From assembly GCF_037893015.1 (NCBI RefSeq), contig NC_133666.1:623793352-623857351 (forward strand): a stretch of DNA of 64,000 bases, read 5' to 3'. Under the pieces are notes generated by a model. That model saw only the letters and a program-made list of their open reading frames with translations. It was not told where the DNA came from and did not search any database. The translations under genes were made by a program, and so were the position numbers. Below are positions 56,020 through 64,000 of this stretch, in pieces (within the stretch, counting starts at the first letter, position 1; the number at the start of each line of letters is the position of its first letter). Origin of the DNA: Macrotis lagotis. Its lineage: Eukaryota > Chordata > Mammalia > Peramelemorphia > Peramelidae.

Positions 56020-56415
56020 CCAAGCCTCAGAGAGGACTCTGTTCAGGGAGTCTTCTTCTATCTGTCTTCTTCCTAACTCTCTTGACTACAGGACAACTTT
56101 GTGAACTTTAGAGTGTTAGATTTGTCATTGAAGTCCTAGCAGTGTCCCATGGACAGCAGCAGTTATCATCTATATTTGCACCCAGGGCCAAGGATAAACT
56201 AGACACATCAATGAAAGGCAATTTCAATCCTATGAGGAACCCAAATGAAATCTTCAAGTTGCCACCCAGATGAACTACACATTCAGGTACTGAAAGAACT
56301 GGAAGATGTGGTTACTGAGCTATTGTCATTGATATTTGAAAAAACCATGGAGACTGGAAGAAGTATAATAGAACCAAAGAAGGGCAAAGATTATCCTGAT
56401 GTTTTTTATACAGTC
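56020..56415 (+). mobile_element. CR1/L3-type LINE remnant
   Basis: The frame at 56245-56427 reads PDELHIQVLKELEDVVTELL SLIFEKTMETG, close to the PDxLHPRVLKEL...IFEKSW block of CR1-type reverse transcriptases. Degenerate. Confidence 0.6.
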
Positions 56416-56424
56416 TTCAAAGTA

Positions 56425-56580
56425 TAGATTAGGTTAATAGCTTGAATTTATATATCATTTTAAGGTTTGTAAACCACTTTACAAAAATTATCTCATTTTA
56501 TTCTCACTATCTTGGGAGGTAGGTGCTACTATTATTATTGTATTACAGATAATGAAACTGAGGCACAGAAATAACTCCTT
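56425..56580 (-). repeat. MIR/Ther fragment, antisense
   Basis: AGGTTTGTAAACCACTTTAC, TATTACAGATAATGAAACTG AGGCACAG. Confidence 0.65.
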
Positions 56581-56639
56581 AATAATTGGAGTTGGGCAAG
56601 AGAAAGTTAATGAAGAGTTCACAAAATGTAAACTCACAG

Positions 56640-57890
56640 GAAGATTATAGCTAACTTTCAAAGCTCCCAGATCAAGGAAAAAATATTACAAGCAATTAGA
56701 AAGAAACAATTCAAATATTGTGGAAATTCAGTCAGGATAGCACAATATTTAGTAGCTTCTATATTAAAAGATCACTGGGCTTGGAAAATTATATTCCAAA
56801 GAGCAAAGGAGCTGAGTTTGCAATCAAGAATAACCTGCCTAGCAAAGCTGAGTGTAATCCTGCAAGGGAAAAAAATGGAAATATAGTTAATTAAAGGACT
56901 TTCAGGCATTTTGAAGGAAAAGACCAGAAATGAAGAGAAATCTGGATGTTCTTATAAGTATAGGAGAAATATAAGAAGATAAATATGAAAGAGTAAACAT
57001 AAAATCCTTAATAAGATTAAACTGTTCATTAACTTACATGGGAAAAATATCTAAAGAATGTTACCATTCCTAGGGTAGTTAGAAATAATATACACAGAGG
57101 GCTTAGGTTGGAGTTTACTATATTGGAATGATCCCCCAAATTAAAATTGAATAGAGAAAGAAACTGGACCAAATTATCTCATGCCAAAGACATATGAATG
57201 GAAGAATTTCTATAGTGAAGAGGAGGATGGAGTACAGTGTAGGCAGTATGGGAAACTAATTTTCATCAGAACTGAATTAAGAAGAAACAACAAATACATA
57301 TTATAAAAAATCTTAACTTGCAAAGAAATAGAAGAGTAAGGGGCAATGATAAGGGAGGATTATTAAAAGAGTGGGAGTATTAGAAAGTGTCAGTGGTCAA
57401 AAGGAAATGAGACTTTTGAGGAGGAATAGGGTAAAAAGACAGAAGGAAAAACCATGAAGAAAAATAGGATGGAGGGAAATTTTTTAAATTTATTTAAGGC
57501 AATGAAGTTTAAGAGTAACTTGCCCAATATTATAGAGCTAGGTAATTATTAACTGTCTGAGGCTGGAGCTGAACTCCAGGATGGTGCTCTATCCACTGCA
57601 CCACCTAGCCGCCCCAGATGGAGGGAAATATAAAACTAGAAATAGTAATGTTGAATGGGAGATGAACTTACACATGTAATGGAAATGGATAGCAGAATGG
57701 GTAAAAATCAGAATCTGACAATATGTTGTGTACAAGAAACATTTTTAAAATGTAAGACATATAGAGGAAAAATAAAGGAGTGTAGAGGAATTGATTATGC
57801 TTTATATAATGAAAAACAAAACAAAACACCAGGACCCCTTATGTGCCTCCACATAGCCACAGGAATGAGCAGACTCCAGCTCTGAGAATC
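56640..57890 (+). mobile_element. Old L1: ORF1 end, spacer and ORF2 start
   Basis: TCCCAGATCAAGGAAAAAAT ATTACAAGC and following text match the ORF1 C-terminal region at 16.3 kb. The frame at 57655-57885 (NLTICCVQETFLKCK) is the start of an L1 endonuclease domain. A SINE splits it at 57483-57616. Confidence 0.7.
57483..57616 (-). mobile_element. Marsupial SINE, antisense
   Basis: Duplication ATGGAGGGAAAT at about 57470-57481 and 57619-57630. Confidence 0.9.
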
Positions 57891-58299
57891 AATACATACT
57901 TCAGTATGTATTGGCAAAGAGGCAATCTTAAAGTGACCAAACTCCATGTGCTTAAGTATAGTTCCCAGGAAACAGGTAAATACCAACAATAGTTTGCCAA
58001 TCCAATGAGTGCCTAAGAAAGCAGGTAGCTAGCAGAGCTGGGTCCTTACCATGAGCTTCAGGATAGCCCCAGGCAATTAAGCAACCTTCAGCAACTAAAC
58101 TTCCCTGTGCTTCTGTGTCTCCCTGAGGAAATGAAGAAATAATCCATTGTTCTTAGTCTATTCCAAATACCACCACTAGGACCTCAGTTTAGAACCAATA
58201 AACTCCAGACCCCATTACTTCCAGCAGTACCAGCCATCCCTAATCCCAACCATTCAGCACAGCACTAGACACAAGTGTCTCATGGGGAGACATTAGGAA

Positions 58300-58907
58300 A
58301 GCACTCAACATAATTAAACATATCAATAGTAAAACCAACAGAAATCATATGATTATCTCAATAGATGCTGAAAAAGCCTTTCATAAAATATATCCATTCC
58401 TATTAAAAACACTAGAAAGTTTAGGGGTAAATGAAGTCTTCCTTAAAATAATAACTACTATCTAAAACATCAGCAAATATTATATTTAATGGTAATAAAC
58501 TTTATTTCCAATAAATTCAGGGGTGAAACAAGGATGCCCATTATCACTATTACTATTCAATATAGTATTGGAAATGCTAGCAGCAGCAATAAAAGAAGAA
58601 GAAAAAATTGAAGGAATCAGAATTGCCAATGAGGAAGCAAAACTTTCACTCTTTGAAGATGATATGATGGTATACCTAGAGCACCCGAGAAAATCATCTA
58701 AAAAACTCCTTGAAACAATTAACAAATTCAGCAAAGTTAGCAGGATATAAAATAAGCGCACATAAATCATCATCATTTCTATAAATGAACGACAAAGCCC
58801 AAGAGCAAGAACTAGAAAGAGAAATTCAACTTAAAATAACTGTAGATAATATTAAATAATTGGGAATCTACCTCCCAAGACAAACCCAGAAACTGTATGA
58901 ACACAAT
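58300..58907 (+). mobile_element. L1 ORF2 reverse-transcriptase fragment
   Basis: 58523-58750 reads [19 protein letters not shown] and [14 protein letters not shown]; the FADD catalytic motif is changed to FEDD. It is cut at 58907 by the insertion of the HAL1-like element. Confidence 0.8.
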
Positions 58908-61024
58908 TAAATTTAAATTTATTTTTATTCTCATTTTGTACAAAGGTTTTTTTACATTAATAAAATATTCTTGTTTACAAGTAAACAAAATACCCCTCCT
59001 CCCCCATGAATATAGATAGACTTGCTTGGGAGAAAAAAGTAAAGGGGAGAGAAAAAATTTAAATTAAAAAAAATAATACTAATAATTGTAGGTATGGCCA
59101 GGTGGCACAATGGATGAAGCACCAGCCCTGGAGCCACGAGCACCCAAGCCCATATCCAGCCTCGTAAACCCAACCATCACCCAGCCATGTGACATGCAAG
59201 CCACCCAATCCCCACTGCCCTGCAAAAACCAAAAAGAAGAAAAAAAGACCCAAAATAAAATAAAATAGTAATGATAGTAGGGATGGCTGGGTGGCAGACA
59301 GAGCATTGGCCCTTGAGCTAGGAGCACCTGGGTCCAAATCCAGCCCCAGACACCCAAAGATCACCCTGCTATGTGGCCCCAGGCAGGCCATCCAGCCCCA
59401 CTTGTTCTGCATCCTCCCCCAAATAATAATAACAAAAACTGTGCTTGAGTCTTTCTTCCAACACCAACAACTCTGTCCTGGGTGGATCTCATTCTTTATA
59501 ATAAGTCCATCACAAAAGTTACTTCCATATTTTTCCACTGTTGCCATTGCTGATCACAACTCCCTCCTTTCTTATTTCTCCACTACCATGTATTATATTT
59601 TCTCTCTCCTTTCACTCTGACTCTGCTGTAGGGTCACTGAGTGGCACAGCAGACAGTTCCCTGGTCCTGGGGCCAAGAAGCCCTGAGACCCCATACCACC
59701 CCTTAGGCCCAGAATCCACCTGGCCCTATGGTCCTGGGCAGGCCTTCTAATCCCAGCCCCTTGCAAGAAGTAAGAAAGAAAATGTGTTATATCTGACCAC
59801 TCTCCTACCATGGTCCATCCTCTCCTCCTTTATTCACATCCCCACCCCTTCCCCCTGCTCCCCCCTCCTTCTTACTCCAGATGTCTATACCCCATTGAGT
59901 ATATATTCTGTTTCCTCTCCTAGCCCTCTCTGATGAGAGCAAAGGTTCCCTCATTCCCCCTTCCCTCCACCTTCCATATCATTGCAATAGCTCATTGTAA
60001 TAAAAAAAAATCTTATTATGTGAAATATCTTGGACTATTCCCCCTCTCCTTTTTCTTTCTCCCATTCCATTTCCCTTTTTTTCTATTGACTCCATTTTTA
60101 CACCATATTTTATCTTCGAATTCAGCTTTCTCCTGTGCTTCAACTATAAAAGCTCTCTCTACCTGCTCTATTAACTGAGAAGGTGCATATGAGTATTATC
60201 AGTGCCATTTTTCTATGCAGGAATACATGCAGTTCATCATCATTAAGTCCCTCATATTTCTCCCCTCCCCTCCAATCTCCATGCTTCACCTCAGTCCTGT
60301 ATCTGAAGATCAAACCTTCTGTTCAGCTCTGGCCATTCCAAAAGGAACATTTGAAATTCCCCTGGTTCATTGAAAGTCCATCTTTTTCCCTGGAAGAGGA
60401 CATTCAGCCTTGCTGGGTAGTTCATTCTTGGCTGCATTCTAAGCACTTTTGCCTTCCAGTATATTGTATTCCAAGCCCTACGAGCTTCCAATGTAGCTGC
60501 TGCTAAGTCCTGTGTGATCCTGATTGTAGCTCCATGATATTTGAACTGTGTCCTGGCTGCTTGTAATATTTTCTCTTTGACTTGGGAGTTCTGGAACTTG
60601 GCTATAATATTCTTAGGGGTTGGTTTTTTGGGATCTTGTTCTCTGGGGGATCGGTGGATTCTCTCCATTTCTATTTTGTCCTCTGCTTCTAGAATATTAG
60701 GGCAATTTTCCTGTAGTAATTCTTTGAAAATGATGTCAAGGCTCTTTTCCTGATCATGACTTTCAGGTATTCCAATAATTTTTAAATTATCTTTCCTAAG
60801 TCTGTTTTCCATATCAGTTGTTTTTTCAATGAGATATTTCACATTTTCTTCTAATTTTTCATTTTTTTTCTTTTGAAGTATTGATTCCTAATTTCTGGTA
60901 AATTCATCAACCTCCCTGAATTCTATTCTTTGTCTGAAGGATTTGTTCTCCTCAGAGAGTTTTCTTATCTCTTTTTCCATCTGGCCAATTTTGCTTTTTA
61001 AAGCATTCTTCTCCTCAATAACTT
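58908..61024 (-). mobile_element. HAL1-like element, second copy, interrupted in ORF1
   Basis: Same order as the copy at 14770-17960, reversed: A-rich end at 58908, SINE-derived units at 59092-59235, 59280-59415 and 59630-59770, spacer, then ORF1 from 60291. A minus-strand L1 is inserted at about 61025 in a run of T, and the element's 5' part would lie beyond the window. No ORF2 here either. Confidence 0.85.
60291..61020 (-). pseudogene. ORF1 of the second HAL1-like copy, partial
   Basis: Open from 60842 to 60291 (RNA-binding and C-terminal domains). It does not have the extra base seen in the other copy, but a TAG (CAG in the other copy) lies just upstream near 60890, so it too cannot make a full protein. 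The 5' end is cut by the L1 insertion. Confidence 0.82.
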
Positions 61025-64000
61025 TTTTTTATTTTTCTTTCTTTTTTTATTAAAGATATTATTTGAGTTTTACAATTTTCTCCCAATCTTGCTTACCTCT
61101 CCCCACCCCCACCCCACAGATAGCACTCTGTCAGTCTTTACTTTGTTTCCATGTTGTACCTTGATCCAAATTGGGTGTGATGAGAGAGAAATTATATCCT
61201 TAAAGAGAACAGAATTCTCAGAGGTAACCAGATCAGAAAATAAGATACCTGGTTTTTTTTCCAAATTAAAGGGAATAGTCCTTGTACTTTGTTCAAACTC
61301 CACAGCTCCTTATCTGGATACAGATGGCACTCTCCTTTGTAGACAGCCCAAAACTGTTCTCAATTGTTGCACTGATGGAATGAGCAAGTCCTTCAAGGTT
61401 GAACATCACTCCCATGTTGCTGTTAGGGTGTACAGTGTTTTTCTGGTTCTGCTCATCTCACTCAGCATCAGTTCATGCAAATCCCTCCAGGTTTCCCTGA
61501 AATCCCATCCCTTCTGTTTTCTAATAGAACAATAGTGTTCCATGACATACATATACCACAGTTTGCTAAGCCATTCCCCAATTGAAGGACATTTATTGGA
61601 TTTCCAATTCTTTGCCACCACAAACAGGGTTGCTAGAAACATTTTTGTACAAGTAATGTTTTTACCCTTTTTCCTCATCTCTTCAGGGCATAGACCCAGT
61701 AGTGGTATTGCTGGGTCAAAGGGTATGCACATTTTTGTTGCCCTTTGGGCATAGTTCCAAATAGCTCTCCAGAAGGGTTGGATGAGTTCACAGCTCCACC
61801 AACAGTGTAATAGTGTCCCAGATTTCCCACATCCCTTCCAACAATGATCATAATCCTTCCTGGTCATACTGGCCAATCTGAGAGATGTAAGGTGGTACCT
61901 CAGAGAAGCTTTAATTTGCATTTCTCTAATAATTAATGATTTAGAGCATTTTTTTCATATGACTATGGATTGCTTTGATCTCCTCATCTGTAAATTGCCT
62001 TTGCATATCCTTTGACCATTTGTCAATTGGGGAATGGCTTTTTGTTTTAAAAATATGACTCAGTTCTCTGTATATTTTGGAAATCAGTCCTTTGTCAGAA
62101 TCATTAATTGTAAAGATTGTTTCCCAATTTACTACATTTCTTTTGATCTTGATTACATTGGTTTTATCTGTGCAAAAGCTTTTTAATTTAATGTAATCAA
62201 AATCATCTAATTGGTTTTTAGTGATGTTCTCCAACCCTTCCTTAGTCATAAACTGTTCCCCTTTCCATAGATCTGACAGGTAGACTAGTCCTTGATCTTC
62301 TAATTTGCTTATAGTATTGTTTTTTATGTCTATGTCCTGTAACCATTTGGATCTTATCATGGTAAAGGGTGTGAGGTGTTGGTCTAATCTAAGTTTCTTC
62401 CATACTAACTTCCAATTATCCAAGCAGTTTTTATCAAAGAGGGAGTTTTTATCCCAATGGCTGGACTCTTTGGATTTATCAAACAGCAGATTACTATACT
62501 CCTCTCCTGCTTTTACACCTAGTCTATTACACTGGTCCACCCCTCTATTTCTTAGCCAATATCAAACAGTTTTGATGACTGATGCTTTATAATATAATTT
62601 TAGATCAGGTAGTGCTAAGCCACCTTCGTTTGCATTTTTTTCATTAAGGTCCTGGCAATTCTTGACTTTTTATTTCTCCATATGAATTTACTTACAATTT
62701 TTTCTAACTCATTAAAGTAATTTTTTGGAATTTTGATTGGTAGGGCACTAAACAGATAGTTTAGTTTTGGGAGAATTATCATTTTTATTATATTATCTCT
62801 CCCTATCCATGAGCAGTTGATATTTCCCCAGTTATTTAAATCTGATTTAATTTGTGTGAGAAGTGTTTTATCATTGTTTTCAAAAAGATTCTGAGTCTGT
62901 CTTGGCAAATAGACTCCCAAAAATTTTACACTGTCTGAGGTTACTTTGAATGGGATTTCTCTTTCTAGCTCTTCCTGCTGTTTCTTGCTAAACATATATA
63001 GAAAAGTTGAGGATTTATGGGGGTTCATTTTATAACCTGCAACTTTGCTAAAATTGATAATTGTTTCCAGTAGTTTTTTAGATGATTTCTTGGGATTCTC
63101 TAGGTAGACCATCATGTCATCTGCAAAGAGTGAGAGTTTTGTCTCTTCCTTCCCAATTCTAATTCCTTCAATTTCTTTTTCTTCTCTAATTGCTGATGCT
63201 AACATTTCTAATACAATATTGAATAGTAGTGGTGATAATGGGCACCCTTGTTTGACCCCTGCTCTTATTGGGAATGCCTCTAGCCTCTCCCCATTGAATA
63301 TAATGCTTGTTGATGGTTTCAGATAGATACTGCTAATTATTTTAATGAACAGTCCATTTATTCCTACACTCTCTAGTGTTTTTAATAGGAATGGCTGCTG
63401 TATTTTGTCAAAAGCTTATTCAGCATCTATTGATATGATCATATGATTTCTGATAGGTTTGTTGTTGATATAATTGAGTATACTAACAGTTTTCCTAATA
63501 TTGAACCAACCCTGCATTCCTGGAATAAATCCTACTTGATCATAATGTATTATCCTAGTGAAGACTTGTTGTAGTCATTTTGCTAAGATTTTATTTAGGA
63601 TTTTTGCATCTATATTCATCAGGGAAATAGGTCTATAATTTTCTTTCTCTGTTTTAACTCTTCCTGGTTTAGGTAACAGTACCATGTTGGTCTCATAGAA
63701 ATAGTTAGGCAGAGTTCCATCTTTCTCTCTTTTTCCAAAGATTTTATATAGGATTGGAACCAATTGTTTCTTAAATGTTTGGTAGAATTCACTTGTGAAT
63801 CCATAAGGCCCTGGAGATTTTTTTTAGGGAGTTCAATAATGGCTTGTTGAATTTCTTTTTCTGAAATAGGCTTGTTTAGGTCTTTAATCTCTTCTTCATT
63901 TAACCTAGGCAACTTATATTTTTGTAAATACTCATCCATTTCACTTAGATTATCAAATTTATTGGCATAGAGTTGGGCAAAATAATTTTGAATTATTACT
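61025..64000 (-). mobile_element. L1, 3' end to ORF2 reverse transcriptase, runs off the window
   Basis: Longest L1 in the window. From its A-rich 3' end at about 61027 through ORF2 in frames 61406-61921, 61941-62540, 62615-63205 (with [15 protein letters not shown], the RT FADD motif) and 63575-63939 ([20 protein letters not shown]). Breaks between the frames make it inactive. It is inserted in the HAL1-like element. Confidence 0.9.

Noticed and set aside
3102..57616. CACAGTGGATA in many places as RSS heptamers
   Set aside because: This is part of the tRNA-derived SINE head (GGCACAGTGGATA) and has no nonamer.
1..64000. tRNA genes, CRISPR arrays, bacterial operons
   Set aside because: tRNA-like boxes are all inside SINEs; there is no spaced repeat array and no dense coding as in bacteria.

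Overview
The window is marsupial genomic DNA. Two independent signals say so. First, it is packed with tRNA-derived SINEs of the marsupial type (head GGGGCAGCTAGGTGGCGCAGTGGATAAAG, ending in GCCTTGCAAAAA), plus marsupial L1, MIR/Ther, MAR-type SINE and L2 copies. Second, it carries a T-cell receptor mu (TCR-mu) gene cluster, a receptor known only from marsupials and monotremes. The species cannot be fixed from the sequence; the many young SINE copies with clean target-site duplications would suit an Australian marsupial such as a dasyurid, but that is a guess.

The only host gene I can support is the TCR-mu cluster, all on the minus strand and spread over about 39 kb. Reading 5' to 3' it has: a leader exon (45835-45904) and an IGHV-like V exon (45284-45593) with a 23-RSS; a D segment at 39981-39997; a second D segment at 24023-24033; a J segment at 9860-9909 with a 12-RSS; a germline-joined V-J exon (Vmu-j, 8892-9245) with no RSS; a TCR-delta-like C domain exon (8036-8299); a 45-nt connecting-peptide exon (7686-7730); and a probable transmembrane exon ending at 7006. 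Both D segments have a 12-RSS on the 5' side and a 23-RSS on the 3' side, so V-D-J and V-D-D-J joining both satisfy the 12/23 rule. Every exon junction from leader to connecting peptide is phase 1. The expected product is a chain with two V domains (one somatically assembled, one fixed in the germline) on a C domain. The link to the transmembrane exon is not settled.

The rest is repeat. A complete 3.19-kb ORF1-only LINE (14770-17960, HAL1-like) with a 15-bp target-site duplication has three antisense SINE-derived units in its 3' part. A second, truncated copy on the minus strand (58908-61024) has the same three units, so they were part of the source element. Other repeats are 5'-truncated L1 copies at 25.8-27.5, 33.6-34.7, 38.2-39.2, 43.8-44.5 and 61.0-64.0 kb, an RTE-like LINE at 28.8-30.6 kb, CR1/L3 and L2 remnants, and microsatellites. 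The repeats that landed between V, D and J account for much of the large size of the cluster.

I looked for other genes, tRNAs and further V, D or J segments by eye and found none. A missed short D segment is possible.
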